Part shown: piece by piece, positions 36,750 through 45,765 of the stretch
Numbering within the stretch: the first letter of the stretch is position 1
How the letters are laid out: each line of letters starts with the position of its first letter
Assembly: GCA_902363835.1 (NCBI GenBank)
Contig: CABJBM010000008.1
Coordinates: 1-64,000 of the forward strand
DNA: 64,000 bases
From: Lachnospiraceae bacterium
Lineage (GTDB): Bacteria > Bacillota > Clostridia > Lachnospirales > Lachnospiraceae
Direction of reading: 5' to 3'
Notes under the pieces: generated by a model
The model's input: the letters and a program-made list of their open reading frames with translations, nothing else
Databases searched by the model: none
Told to the model about the DNA's origin: nothing
Program-made: the position numbers and the translations under genes

Positions 36750-36794
36750 CACTGTATTTTCCTTTTATTTTTCAGGATTATACAGTGTTTTTTT
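36750..36794 (+). terminator. Terminator after tRNA-Glu
   Basis: CACTGTA/TACAGTG arms with an AT-rich loop and T7 run. Confidence 0.75.
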
Positions 36795-36797
36795 ATT

Positions 36798-37230
36798 TTA
36801 CTTATTAATATACTTGACTGCAATTTCCGTATTTAAAAAGAGTCCTTGATCATCTTTCGAGAACTCTCCCGGTGGCAGATTATAGATATAGCTAAGGTTT
36901 GTCATTGTATTTGTGTATCCAGGCAAACTCCTTATTTTCTTATTTCATCAATAGAAACGCCGTTTGCAATAAGTTTACTTGCAAATCCACTGATAATGCC
37001 AATAATCACAATACGCTAAGTCTCCATTTTAATTATAACGTTTCAAACCTCTTTTATGTATTCTGATAAATCCATCTGCCTCTTTTAAGAAATCAATGAG
37101 TACAAATTAATTTATCACCAGCAATACACCAGAGATTCCATACAGATCCTGGCAGCCAGGCTTTACCAATATCTCCATTCAGTGGTTTCATTGCCTTATC
37201 TGTGATTCCCAATGAAGGCCTCTATTACTT
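36798..37230 (-). pseudogene. Decayed small-gene region downstream of tRNA-Glu
   Basis: Short minus-strand pieces remain: a 35-codon frame MTNLSYIYNLPPGEF... (36798..36905), one carrying GIISGFASKLIANGVSIDEI (about 36940..37015), and a 32-codon frame MKPLNGDIGKAWLPGS... (about 37090..37190). None has a ribosome binding site or sensible length. I read them as remnants of lost genes; families not identified. Confidence 0.35.
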
Positions 37231-37288
37231 GTTATGTCCTGGGCAGTTTGCTGTATATATCTCCTATTCTTCAGATAAAAATCCAGAT

Positions 37289-37429
37289 TCATTCAGTGTG
37301 GGAAGCTATAGAAACATCATCTGTTATTTCAACATCATCATATCTGTCTTTCATTGCATTTGCCATGGCAATTGCCCCTTCCTCCGAAAATCCAAAGTCC
37401 ATCCATATCTGTATTTCTTCATTCAACAT
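37289..37429 (-). CDS. Small acidic protein of unknown function
   Basis: 46 residues, MLNEEIQIWMDFGFSEEGA..., helical and acidic. Start at 37429 is supported by TTGGAGGA 8 bases upstream. It may be the N-terminal part of a longer protein that has lost its end, since the region downstream is decayed. Not recognised. Confidence 0.5.
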   Translation of the reverse strand: MLNEEIQIWMDFGFSEEGAIAMANAMKDRYDDVEITDDVSIASHTE

Positions 37430-37458
37430 TATTTCTTCCTCCAATTTAATCTCCCAGA

Positions 37459-37695
37459 TTATTTGTGACTCACAATCATTGCAGCAATATACCCCAATCC
37501 AAAAATCACTCCCGCAACCAGCCATGATAGGGCACATTTTATTATTGTCATCGTCGTCATAGACGCAGTCAGCACCCCTGCGTCTGATGCTGAAACGCAA
37601 ACCATAATAGGTTTAATCAATAGAGTCCAATATCCAATGTACACAGCCAAAATTATACCCATAACAAATATTCCGATAGACAAGTAGCCCCGCAT
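37459..37695 (-). CDS. Small two-helix membrane protein
   Basis: 78 residues with two hydrophobic segments (IGIFVMGIILAVYIGYW, about 6-22, and LSWLVAGVIFGLGYIAAMIV, about 55-74). A strong AAGGAGGGG site stands 6 bases before the ATG. Followed 29 bp later by the 46-residue gene on the same strand. Function unknown. Confidence 0.65.
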   Translation of the reverse strand: MRGYLSIGIFVMGIILAVYIGYWTLLIKPIMVCVSASDAGVLTASMTTMTIIKCALSWLVAGVIFGLGYIAAMIVSHK

Positions 37696-37820
37696 AAATT
37701 CCCCTCCTTGTTTTACCCCTGTTATATAATATTCACATTATGCCCAAAGGTAACATTATTATATTCAGCCGCGCTTTTATTCTTGTCTATTTAATAAAAC
37801 CTTTGAAACTTACGTTTTAA

Positions 37821-38050
37821 CTATTTTAAAATATTTACAGTAATGGCACCATTGCCTTGTCCTGCCTGGAAGCGCCTTACTCTCGGGAATTTGGGGGACA
37901 GGGGAATTACACTGTTTGGAGCCATAAAGTAAACAAGCGCTGTCTCCTGGATTTTACCTCCGCCTTCTCCAATCTTAATATCTGCCTTGCCCCAATAAGG
38001 AAAAAATATGAATGAGATTACAACAAGGCTAAGAAAAATTAATGATAATT
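37821..38050 (-). pseudogene. C-terminal remnant of an unknown protein
   Basis: An open minus-strand frame reads ...YWGKADIKIGEGGGKIQE to a stop at 37821, about 70 codons, with no usable start codon and overlapping the 5' end of the opposing gene at 38008. Best read as a truncated gene. Confidence 0.35.
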
Positions 38051-38672
38051 ATAGAGCGGACATAAAATTTAAAACATTAGAAGAGGTCGCATCAGCAGGC
38101 AAAAGGGAGGTTTAGCTGGAGTATTAGGCGGAATTGGAGCGGTCACATTTCTATTTTCCATATTTCTCTTTATCATTGGAGAAAAAGGCAGCAATATTAC
38201 CACAATTTTAACCTCCTTTATGACTATTGGCCTTGTATTAATCTTGACAGCAATCATAGCCAGCAGGCCTAAAAAGCTAAATAATATTAATATACATTCT
38301 TTATTTTACAAACTGGAAGCAAGATATAACGATTTGGAAAATAATTTAAGAGAAATAAATGCTCAAATGATGGATGACGATAATACCTATGTAGTTACAA
38401 AGGCTTTATATTTAACAAAAGATTGGATCGTACCTATAGACGGAGATTGTGTAAAAATCAAGGATATTACTCACGCTTTTTATGCTTCCGTTGTATCAGG
38501 AATGGGGTCAGCAAAAGTGCGTACCGACCAGCTGATTGCGATATTACAAAACAGTGAAAATGTAAAATTTCTTGGGAACTTAAAGGCAATAGAAGATTCC
38601 ATCCAGGTTCTCAAACAAAGAAACCCTAATATTTCTATATCAAAAGAAGAACCCACTAAAACAGATTTGTAA
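38008..38672 (+). pseudogene. Frameshifted two-helix membrane protein
   Basis: The N-terminus MNEITTRLRKINDNYRADI (ATG 38008, AAGGAAAA upstream) runs into a TAG at about 38113. The continuation, with membrane segments FLFSIFLFIIG and IGLVLILTAII and a soluble C-terminus of about 120 residues, is in the -1 frame. A -1 slip at GCAAAAGGGAGG (about 38098..38109) would join them as ...KGGLAGVLGG.... Without it only a 35-residue peptide or an internal start at 38220 is possible. Probably a damaged gene; a sequencing indel or programmed slip is possible. Family not recognised. Confidence 0.6.
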
Positions 38673-38713
38673 ACTAAATCTCAACAGCAAACAGGATAAA
38701 TCTCAAAGATTGT

Positions 38714-38759
38714 GAAAACCTCTAAATTGATGTAAGATTGCAGCAGTTTAGAGGTTTTC
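38714..38759 (+). terminator. Hairpin after the frameshifted gene
   Basis: Perfect 13-bp arms GAAAACCTCTAAA/TTTAGAGGTTTTC with a 20-base loop; A-rich before, TT after. Confidence 0.6.
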
Positions 38760-38837
38760 TTATGCCCAAAAGGGCAGGATTTAACACAGAAAAGGAGTTT
38801 TTCACAGTCTCATCTGAGAAAACTCCTCCAAAAGCCA

Positions 38838-39245
38838 TTAAAACTTAATGATCTCAGGCTCATCCATTAACGATGAGATGGTTGCGGTGGCATCTTTAAG
38901 ATAAAAAACCTCGGTATTTCCATCATCAGCCGCATACCTGTTTTTCAGCGTGGGGTAGGTATCCAGCATATGCTGCCTTGCTTCAACCCGGTCATCTTCA
39001 ACAGCCACAGCTTCAATGCGAATCCACTTGCCATCGGTCATGCCGCAGATTTCTATTTTGGGATTAGCATGAATCTGTTTTGATACGTTTTTAATCTTGC
39101 CGGTTTGAATATAGAGCTTGTCTTCAAAAATATCCGTAGTGCCAAATGGTCGGACTCTTGGCTGGTCACCATCCATTGTTGCAATATAATATGTTTCACA
39201 CCTTTTTAAAAAATCATAAACTTCTTTCATTCGCTGATCCTCCAT
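38838..39245 (-). CDS. Pyridoxamine 5'-phosphate oxidase-like flavoprotein
   Basis: 135 residues with the split-barrel flavin-binding fold: YYIATMDGDQPRVRPFG and LYIQTGKIKNVSKQI are the usual FMN contacts. Members reduce flavins or small quinone-like compounds. Divergent from an HxlR regulator with 130 bp between them, the standard arrangement for a regulated redox gene. Confidence 0.88.
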   Translation of the reverse strand: MEDQRMKEVYDFLKRCETYYIATMDGDQPRVRPFGTTDIFEDKLYIQTGKIKNVSKQIHANPKIEICGMTDGKWIRIEAVAVEDDRVEARQHMLDTYPTLKNRYAADDGNTEVFYLKDATATISSLMDEPEIIKF

Positions 39246-39324
39246 GTCCTTAGGAATTGACTGCTGTTTTTCTTTGCTATATAATATAGTACGATAATAA
39301 GACCTGCTTTACAAGTAGGCATGT

Positions 39325-39334
39325 TGTCATGACA
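39325..39334. promoter_or_regulatory. Possible HxlR operator
   Basis: Perfect palindrome TGTCATGACA in the middle of the divergent PPOX/HxlR intergenic region. Confidence 0.4.
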
Positions 39335-39376
39335 TATTCATAAAAATATGACTATTAAAAAAGGAGCGGCTGTTTG

Positions 39377-39802
39377 ATGTCTGAAGAATATGATGCAAGT
39401 AAATTATGCCCGGTAACTGTAACCCAGAATTTATTAATGGGCAAATGGAAATTAACTATTTTATGGATTGTCAGCCGCAGAACCAGACGGTTTGGTGAGT
39501 TGCAAAAGCTCATCCCCCATGTGTCCCGCGGGGTCCTGGCACAGCAATTAAAGGAACTGGAAAGAGATAATCTCATTCATAGGGAAGTGTATAAGGAAGT
39601 GCCTCCCAAGGTAGAGTATTCCATAACAAAAATCGGTGAAAGCTTTATTCCCATCATGACTCAAATTATGGAGTGGGGCGCATCATATATTAATGAAACA
39701 ACCACCTGTAATGTTGACATCTGCATTGCCAATGATTTCCCCTGTTCCAAATGCCATGAAATGTTAAACCTTGAGAAGTCATCCCTGGAGGGGCTTGAAT
39801 AA
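39377..39802 (+). CDS. HxlR-family winged-helix regulator
   Basis: 141 residues with the HxlR fold: LLMGKWKLTILWIVSR..RRFGEL and VSRGVLAQQLKELERDNLI, wing at YKEVPPKVEYSIT. The N-terminal Cys (KLCPVT) is the redox-sensing position in HypR/YodB-type members, and there are extra Cys near the C-terminus (CNVDICIANDFPCSKC). It probably senses electrophiles or disulphide stress and controls the divergent flavoprotein gene. ATG at 39377 preferred over TTG at 39374; AAGGAG 10 bases upstream. Confidence 0.9.
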   Translation: MSEEYDASKLCPVTVTQNLLMGKWKLTILWIVSRRTRRFGELQKLIPHVSRGVLAQQLKELERDNLIHREVYKEVPPKVEYSITKIGESFIPIMTQIMEWGASYINETTTCNVDICIANDFPCSKCHEMLNLEKSSLEGLE

Positions 39803-39955
39803 AAGCTCTTGTTAATCATAAAGAGATGCGAAATGGCACGGGGGTTAATCCGTGCCAGCTTTGATCTGTGTAACGCTCCTTTTTTATAAAATAAAATCAG
39901 AAAATTACATTACAGGTTTTTCAAGGAATCTTATGGAACCAGCACATAGGCTCCT

Positions 39956-40711
39956 TTATGAGAAGAACAGCTTCCATATGGAAATTAATATGGAAAAAAC
40001 AGCAATTCCTTTCTTTAACAGATTCTGGTTTATTCTGACCGCATTTCTGCTTCCAAAGAAAACTCCAACACCGTGAAATACCAGTGCTGCTGCCATTACC
40101 GGCAAAAGGGACCTTATATCGCACTGCATCATGTAGCCGATACAGGCAGGAATCCCTATAAACACTGAGTTAAACAAGGCAACACCTACCGCTGTCCTTA
40201 TGCTGATTCCCAGAACCACCAGAAGGGGCATGACCAGGACAGGACCTCCTGCACCGGAAAGGGCGCAGATCACGCCTGTCACAAAACCCAGCACCAGGGT
40301 TGCCGCCAGATGTTCCGATATGACATACCCTTTATTTCCTTCCTCACCTTTTTTATCCTTCCTGAGAAGAATGGAAACGCCTGATAAAAGAACCACCACA
40401 TACAGCAGAATCTTTACCATGGATTCCGGTATGATCAGGTTCAGCTTTACTCCCAGTGCCGCGCCCAAAAGGCTGCCCAGGCTTAAGCGGATTCCAAAGG
40501 GAATGTCCAGGTTGCCTGCCTTTTTATAGTTTACTGAGCCAAGAGCTCCTGATACAATAAAAGCCGCAAAGCTGAGAGCCAGCCCCTCCGTCACTCCCAT
40601 GGCCAAAGACCCTGTATACACAATGGGAAGCAGAAATCCCGCCACTCCCGTAAGTCCTACAAATGCTCCTACCACCAGGTTCGCAGCCATAACAATCAGC
40701 CAAAATACCAT
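39956..40711 (-). CDS. TauE/SafE-family membrane transporter
   Basis: 251 residues, about eight membrane segments, internal repeat with NLVVGAFVGLTGVAGFLLP and FVTGVICALSGAGGPVLVMP, the TauE/SafE signature (small organic sulphonate/sulphite or similar anion export). GAGG upstream of start. Same strand as, and 34 bp downstream of, the amidohydrolase gene. Confidence 0.88.
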   Translation of the reverse strand: MVFWLIVMAANLVVGAFVGLTGVAGFLLPIVYTGSLAMGVTEGLALSFAAFIVSGALGSVNYKKAGNLDIPFGIRLSLGSLLGAALGVKLNLIIPESMVKILLYVVVLLSGVSILLRKDKKGEEGNKGYVISEHLAATLVLGFVTGVICALSGAGGPVLVMPLLVVLGISIRTAVGVALFNSVFIGIPACIGYMMQCDIRSLLPVMAAALVFHGVGVFFGSRNAVRINQNLLKKGIAVFSILISIWKLFFS

Positions 40712-40744
40712 GACCCGGTTAACCTCCTTGTCTCTTTGTAATCA

Positions 40745-42055
40745 TTATTTATTCCATGATTCCATATACTTCCCTGACTCATACAGAATCTTCTCCTCGT
40801 CCATGGACAGCACTTCCCTGTCCTTCATAATAAGCCTGCCTCCCACTATCATATCAGCCACATCTCCTGCATTGACGCATTCAAGCAGTGTGTGAAGCTT
40901 GTTGCCCGTAGGACATAAGTGAGGCTGATCCATGTTTATGCTTATGATATCCGCCTTGTATCCATGCTCCAGACGTCCCAGGCTGCCTTCCTCGTAAAGA
41001 GCTGCTGCGCCGCCCTCCAAGATCATCCTGAAAATAGTTTCTGCCGGCATTACCTTTGGATTATTGCCTGGCACTCCATGATAAATGTTCATAACAGAAC
41101 GGAATACTTTCATCTCATTCCAAAGGCTCAATCCGCCGTGAGCCGCACCGTCCGTACCCATACCGATTGAAATCCCCATATCAAGAAGCTGAGGCGTATC
41201 CGGCACTGCCTTTCCGCAGTTGCTGAAAGGACAATGGCAAAGCTTCACTCCTCTCTCCTTTATCAAAGCCTTTTCTTCCTCAGAAAGAATCAGGCTGTGG
41301 GCGCCCAGGAAATTGCTGTCAAGCACCTGCATTTTCTCAAGATATTCGTAAGGCCGCATTTTCTCACGGGCCATGATACCATTTATTTCCCCCATATACT
41401 CATTCATATGAGCCTGGAGCATAGTCCCCCGCTCCCTGGCATGTTCTGACTCCAGCTCCACCAAACGGCCGGAGCAGGAATTTAAAGCCCGCAGGGAGTA
41501 ATATACCTTTAAGTGCCCTTTTCCATGGAATCTGTCATACAGGGAATCCGTGCGTTTCACTGCTTCCTGTGCATTCATTGCAATGGATTCCGGAAGTCCC
41601 TCCTCATCCATGGTGGAGTAGGAAAGAGCGCCTCTCAACCCGCTTTCAGCGTAGACGGCGGCGGCGTCTTCCATAAAGTAACTTCCCGCATCAACAAATC
41701 CCGTAGTGCCGCTTTTTATCATTTCCAGGGCAGCGGCCTGGGCGCTGAGGCGCATCTTCTCTGCAGTAAGAGTGCTCTCAAAAGGAAGCATGATCCTGGT
41801 CCAGATAATGGGTTTTGCATCCAGCACAAGTCCCTTTAGCAGCTGCTGCCCTGTATGTATATGGCTGTCAATCAGGCCGGGCATGAACAGTTTTCCCTTT
41901 CCATTTATCGTCTCAAACGCCTGGTATCTCTTCCATAAACCAGGCCCTGCCTCTTCTATCCGCCCGCCATTTATGGCGATATCCACATGTTCCAACACTG
42001 CTTCCGCATTAATTAATGCACTGCCGTCTTTTATTAATAAATCACATGTCTTCAT
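40745..42055 (-). CDS. Amidohydrolase (TrzA/MtaD-like deaminase)
   Basis: 436 residues of the amidohydrolase superfamily. Metal ligands: DSHIHTG (about 64-69), QAHMNEYMGEI, GAHSLIL and the catalytic Asp in GMGTDGAAHGG. Sequence order fits the 5-methylthioadenosine/S-adenosylhomocysteine deaminase or guanine deaminase group; substrate probably a purine-like or heterocyclic compound. With TauE and the DUF3100 membrane pair on the same strand, it may belong to an uptake-and-degradation operon. Confidence 0.88.
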   Translation of the reverse strand: MKTCDLLIKDGSALINAEAVLEHVDIAINGGRIEEAGPGLWKRYQAFETINGKGKLFMPGLIDSHIHTGQQLLKGLVLDAKPIIWTRIMLPFESTLTAEKMRLSAQAAALEMIKSGTTGFVDAGSYFMEDAAAVYAESGLRGALSYSTMDEEGLPESIAMNAQEAVKRTDSLYDRFHGKGHLKVYYSLRALNSCSGRLVELESEHARERGTMLQAHMNEYMGEINGIMAREKMRPYEYLEKMQVLDSNFLGAHSLILSEEEKALIKERGVKLCHCPFSNCGKAVPDTPQLLDMGISIGMGTDGAAHGGLSLWNEMKVFRSVMNIYHGVPGNNPKVMPAETIFRMILEGGAAALYEEGSLGRLEHGYKADIISINMDQPHLCPTGNKLHTLLECVNAGDVADMIVGGRLIMKDREVLSMDEEKILYESGKYMESWNK

Positions 42056-42076
42056 ATTTTTATCTCCCTATGATTG

Positions 42077-42523
42077 CTAGATTACGCCTGCCAGTGACAG
42101 CAGCATCTGATCCCAAAGACATGAACCCAGAAACGTTCCGGTCATAACAAAAATTCCTACGATCAATATTTTCCAGCCCTGGCTGATAAATGTTTTTAAC
42201 TGGTCGCTGATTGCCAGACCAGCGAATGCCCCGACCATTGTAAATGGGGCTGTAAAATTAATGCTGGCTGCTGACTGGATCACAAAATCCCTGACAGGGG
42301 AAATGGGAGAGGCAGATAACAGTCCGATAATGGAACAGTAAGCCACAATAGGAAGTTTAAGGGGAAGAATCTTTGTTAAAAATACCGCAATCATGGAAAT
42401 CACAATGAGCACTGCCAGGCCTGGAAGGGAGGCGGCAAATCCTGTTCCATACCCGATGAAATTGGCCAGCCCTGTGCCACAGGCAGCAATCACGAATAAT
42501 ATAAGCCATTCTATGTACCTCAT
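42077..42523 (-). CDS. Small membrane protein, partner of DUF3100 protein
   Basis: 148 residues, four or five hydrophobic segments, start overlapping the DUF3100 stop by 4 bp (ATGA). Pairing and overlap suggest a two-subunit membrane transporter. No domain recognised with certainty. Confidence 0.75.
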   Translation of the reverse strand: MRYIEWLILFVIAACGTGLANFIGYGTGFAASLPGLAVLIVISMIAVFLTKILPLKLPIVAYCSIIGLLSASPISPVRDFVIQSAASINFTAPFTMVGAFAGLAISDQLKTFISQGWKILIVGIFVMTGTFLGSCLWDQMLLSLAGVI

Positions 42524-43380
42524 ACTGATTCCTCCATTTTCTTATTCTTAAGGGCCATTTTTCCCAGCTTTGGTTCCAGGAACTTATAAAGCTTATCTGT
42601 CATGGGAATAGCAATAAACATGGTGATATACATTCCGGTAATTCCTGCTATGGTCTCTCCCACGCTGGCCATGGCGGAAATGGTATCCGCCCATTCCGGG
42701 TAAATAGCACATAAGCTGGCGCTGGAGCTTGCCATCATAATGCCTGCACCTACACCGGAGGCCAAACCTAATGCCTGGGGATGAAATAAGCCCGTCATGC
42801 CCACCACAGATGCCATAAGCCCAAAATATATGGTTCCAACCATGCCGCCTACAATGTAGATGGAAAGGCTTCCCCTGGCCTCAGCTGAATCCGGACCATA
42901 GATATTGTTGATCAGTGCCATGTGGTATTCCCGGTTAATGGAATGACAGGCTCCTATGGACTCTCTCTTCATTCCCAGAAGAATCGCAACCGGCAGTGCC
43001 AGCAGAGGCCCTAATAAGTTGCCAAAGCCGTGGAGCAAAAGCACGGGACCGGATTGCAGGATGGTGTCGATGTTAGCTCCTGCCGTGATTCCCAGCTTGG
43101 CAATAAAAGGGCAAATGCCTACCACAACCAGCCTGGAAGCAGCCTTCACATGCCTGCTGTCCACAACTTTAAGCACTTGAGGCCCGCTTAACACGCCTAA
43201 AATAATTGCATAAAAAATCGGGAACAGAATGAACATTCCTTTTCCCACGGGGATTTTAATCTGCCCTATATTATCCGCAATAAGGATAAAGACAAATGCC
43301 AGGACAAATATCTTCCACTCCACCGTAAACCGTTCCTTCAGGGAACCATACACATAAGTTTCTTTTTTCTTGCCGCTCAT
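42520..43380 (-). CDS. DUF3100 membrane protein
   Basis: 286 residues, about eight membrane segments, recalled as DUF3100. Contains LRVASGVGAGIMMASSSASL-like small-residue helices (here LASGVGAGIMMASSSAS) and GPVLLLHGFGNLLGP. Likely a transporter for the substrate of the amidohydrolase. Divergent from a Crp-family regulator. Confidence 0.8.
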   Translation of the reverse strand: MSGKKKETYVYGSLKERFTVEWKIFVLAFVFILIADNIGQIKIPVGKGMFILFPIFYAIILGVLSGPQVLKVVDSRHVKAASRLVVVGICPFIAKLGITAGANIDTILQSGPVLLLHGFGNLLGPLLALPVAILLGMKRESIGACHSINREYHMALINNIYGPDSAEARGSLSIYIVGGMVGTIYFGLMASVVGMTGLFHPQALGLASGVGAGIMMASSSASLCAIYPEWADTISAMASVGETIAGITGMYITMFIAIPMTDKLYKFLEPKLGKMALKNKKMEESV

Positions 43381-43571
43381 AAGAGCCCCTCCTTTCCAGC
43401 CGGCACCTTTTCACCTGCCGGCTGTTAACAATCTCCTTGTGTTGAGTATTTTATACAAAACACACCTTCAAAAAAAGGACAAATGAGCACTTTTAACAAA
43501 TAATCCACGTTGATTTTGTCTTTTAAGTGGTGGTATACTAAATGAAAATAAAATGAATTGAGGGGATATGA

Positions 43572-44279
43572 ATGACATTATCTGAGCTGGAAGGACGGGT
43601 TCCCTCTTTGAGGGAATATACAAAGAATATGCCCGGAGACATTCGGAGCCGGTGTACTGTGCGGACCCATGCCGCAGGTTCCATCATACATCAAAAGGAT
43701 ATGAAACTGGATTATTTTGGAATTGTAGCCATAGGCGAGAACAGGGTTATTAATGAATTTGAAAACGGGAATGTCTATATGATTGAGGGCAATAAGGCCA
43801 TAGACTTTATAGGAGAGGTTACCATACTTGCCTGCATGGAGCACACATCTGTAACCATTGAAGCTGTGACAAATAACGTGGTTGCTTATATCAGCCGGAA
43901 GGATGCGGAGCGCTGGCTTTCGGAGGATATGAATATCCTGCGCCTGGCATCTAAGCACACCGCATTTAAACTGTACCGCTCCTCTTACACCAACGGAGCA
44001 AAGCTGTTCTACCCTCCGGCCTATCTTCTCTTAGACTACATAGTGCGTTTCGGAAACCAGAACGGTATGGAGGACAAGGACCCTCCGGAAAAACTGACCG
44101 TCAACCGCACCCGCCAACTGCTTCAGGAAGAGATCGGCATCAACGTAAAAACCTTAAACCGTACCATCCATCAGCTGAAACAGGAGGGGTTCTTTGATGT
44201 CTGCAAAGGCAAGCTTTCATTTTCCAGGGAACAGTATCAGGCTGCCATAGGGTGGCTCAATGCCTCCAGAGACAAATAA
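43572..44279 (+). CDS. Crp/Fnr-family regulator
   Basis: 235 residues: cNMP-type beta-barrel (about 20-130; FENGNVYMIEGNKAIDFIGE) and winged helix (VNRTRQLLQEEIGINVKTLN, about 175-195). No FNR cysteine cluster. YeiL-like in size. Divergent from the DUF3100/amidohydrolase/TauE operon, 190 bp between starts, which holds a plausible TTGATT-18-TATACT promoter for this gene. It probably controls that operon. Confidence 0.88.
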   Translation: MTLSELEGRVPSLREYTKNMPGDIRSRCTVRTHAAGSIIHQKDMKLDYFGIVAIGENRVINEFENGNVYMIEGNKAIDFIGEVTILACMEHTSVTIEAVTNNVVAYISRKDAERWLSEDMNILRLASKHTAFKLYRSSYTNGAKLFYPPAYLLLDYIVRFGNQNGMEDKDPPEKLTVNRTRQLLQEEIGINVKTLNRTIHQLKQEGFFDVCKGKLSFSREQYQAAIGWLNASRDK

Positions 44280-44290
44280 TCAGCATCCTG

Positions 44291-44854
44291 TTATTTGTCA
44301 GAGGAAGCTACCGTAAGCTGCCATACAGTCCTTCCATCCTGCCAAAGACGCACATACATTGTTCTGCATTTCCGGTACCTGGCAAACAGCCTGGCAGCCT
44401 CATACTCATCGGCGTATACCTTCCAGCAGCCGGTGCATTTGCAGTTCTTTCCCCTGTTTTGGATAAATCCTACCACATCTTCTAAGGGGTAGCCGAGAAA
44501 AACCCCGATCTCATGGGGAAATTCCCCCTCCTGGTTCAGCCGCTCCTTCAGCCTTTTAAGTGCAGCCTCCACCTCCATTTGCTCATATCCATAAGTCTTT
44601 AAAAACCTGCCCACCTCCGGCCTGTTTAAATCGGCCTGGAGATGGGACTTCCGGCAGACATAGATAAGCGCTTTATTTCCGCGTCTGCACAGCTCCAGCA
44701 GGGAGATTCCTTTCCCTTTCAGCTGGCTGTTTAAGCCTGCAAGCTGGTTCTCCAGTTCCTCTTCCGAGGTAAAGGGATGGTTAAACAGGCTTGCCGTCTT
44801 TAAGGAGGCCAGCGTGGGGGAGCAATATTCAATTAAGTTCTTTTCAAGCAGCAT
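44291..44854 (-). CDS. DUF3793-family protein
   Basis: 187 residues recalled as DUF3793: CSPTLASLKTASLFNH start, CRRGNKALIYVCR and EIGVFLGYPLEDVVGFI with NRGKNCKCTGCWKVY near the end. The Cys-rich C-terminal part could bind a metal. Family common in Clostridia and often near iron-regulated genes; function unknown. Start at 44854 fits GGAGGT 7 bases upstream. Converges with the Crp gene, 11 bp apart. Confidence 0.85.
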   Translation of the reverse strand: MLLEKNLIEYCSPTLASLKTASLFNHPFTSEEELENQLAGLNSQLKGKGISLLELCRRGNKALIYVCRKSHLQADLNRPEVGRFLKTYGYEQMEVEAALKRLKERLNQEGEFPHEIGVFLGYPLEDVVGFIQNRGKNCKCTGCWKVYADEYEAARLFARYRKCRTMYVRLWQDGRTVWQLTVASSDK

Positions 44855-45003
44855 ATCCATACCTCCGCCTGCTTTCCTGCTCCATGGAGATTTTTCTCAC
44901 AGGAATTCTTCTGTTATGAATATTATAAGCAGCATTGGCTTGGATACTTTTCCAATTTCTGTCAGAATTTCTTCATTTCTTTCATACTTTCTTTAGAACC
45001 TGG

Positions 45004-45034
45004 TCAAATTTCCTTCACATTTATCTTGTATGAT
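45004..45034 (+). promoter_or_regulatory. Promoter with 11-bp repeats (copy C)
   Basis: TCAAATTT and TCACATTT at 45004 and 45015 (11 bp apart), TATGAT six bases later. Same layout as at 980 and 35115. More distant TTCATTT/TCATACTTT strings upstream continue the period loosely. Confidence 0.55.
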
Positions 45035-45040
45035 AATATT

Positions 45041-45250
45041 ATAAACATAAGAGAGCCAGAGAAAGCGGTCAGAGCGCTTACATATATGTTTTTACTAAGT
45101 CGGCGGAGTTGCCCTGAAAGGCTTCTTTGCCGGCTCAACCTAAATTTCAGAGCTGGAATTGCGGCCATTTCTTTTCCAAAGCTTAAATGAAATATAGAAT
45201 AAAGAACCGCCGGATCATAGAAAATCATCTGTGATCCGGCGGCTCTTTTT
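45041..45250 (+). ncRNA. Candidate intergenic sRNA from promoter copy C
   Basis: About 210 nt from promoter copy C to a proper terminator (45203..45250). No open frame or ribosome binding site on the plus strand. Internal stems are possible (GCGGAGTTGCC region with GCCGGCTCAACC). Lies between two genes that face away from this strand, so it has no other reason to be transcribed. Confidence 0.5.
45203..45250 (+). terminator. Intrinsic terminator
   Basis: 15-bp arms ending ...CCGCCGGATCA / TGATCCGGCGG... with one mismatch, then TCTTTTT on the plus strand. It can also serve the opposing FMN-binding gene. Confidence 0.8.
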
Positions 45251-45312
45251 CGTTTTTGAAAATCAAAGGCCATGGGAAAAGCCCCAAAATCATAATACAC
45301 TTTTATGTAAAT

Positions 45313-45765
45313 TTATTCTTCAGATTCAACAATACCAAGAGAGGTATCTCCCTTCCTCGCCTTTTCCATAAGAAGGGCTGCCATTTTCTGAAAATTGGCT
45401 CCCGAGGAAGAGGCCCCGCTTACGGTATCAATTCCCTTGTCACTTTGGGCCGCAAGGAAATTGGCGGCATAAGTCCGTGTATAGCGGTTGGGATATGTTC
45501 CCTTATTCTCATTCATATTGCGCATATAGGGAATATCCCAAGATTTAATAAATCCGCTTGCATTTCTGGCGTTATATTCAACCGTAACAATTTTACTTCC
45601 GCTGACCCGGATGGTAACAAATTCCTTCCAGCCGTGGCTGTAATCTGACATTTCCACAGAATAAAAGCCATCCACCAGCCTGCTCTCCTTCTTTTTGCAG
45701 CCGCTTACGGACAATACCAGTATGAGGACCAGGAAAATGATTAAAAAACGTTTTCTTTGATTCAT
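45313..45765 (-). CDS. FMN-binding-domain lipoprotein
   Basis: 150 residues: lipobox [11 protein letters not shown] (Cys23) and an FMN_bind domain (about 35-140) with [10 protein letters not shown], resembling the D-x-x-(S/T)-G-A-(S/T)-x-T site where ApbE attaches FMN, except that the last Thr is Ser. Extracytoplasmic flavin carrier or sensor. Its start overlaps the stop of the upstream chemoreceptor gene by 4 bp (translational coupling), so the two products likely act together. Confidence 0.88.
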   Translation of the reverse strand: MNQRKRFLIIFLVLILVLSVSGCKKKESRLVDGFYSVEMSDYSHGWKEFVTIRVSGSKIVTVEYNARNASGFIKSWDIPYMRNMNENKGTYPNRYTRTYAANFLAAQSDKGIDTVSGASSSGANFQKMAALLMEKARKGDTSLGIVESEE

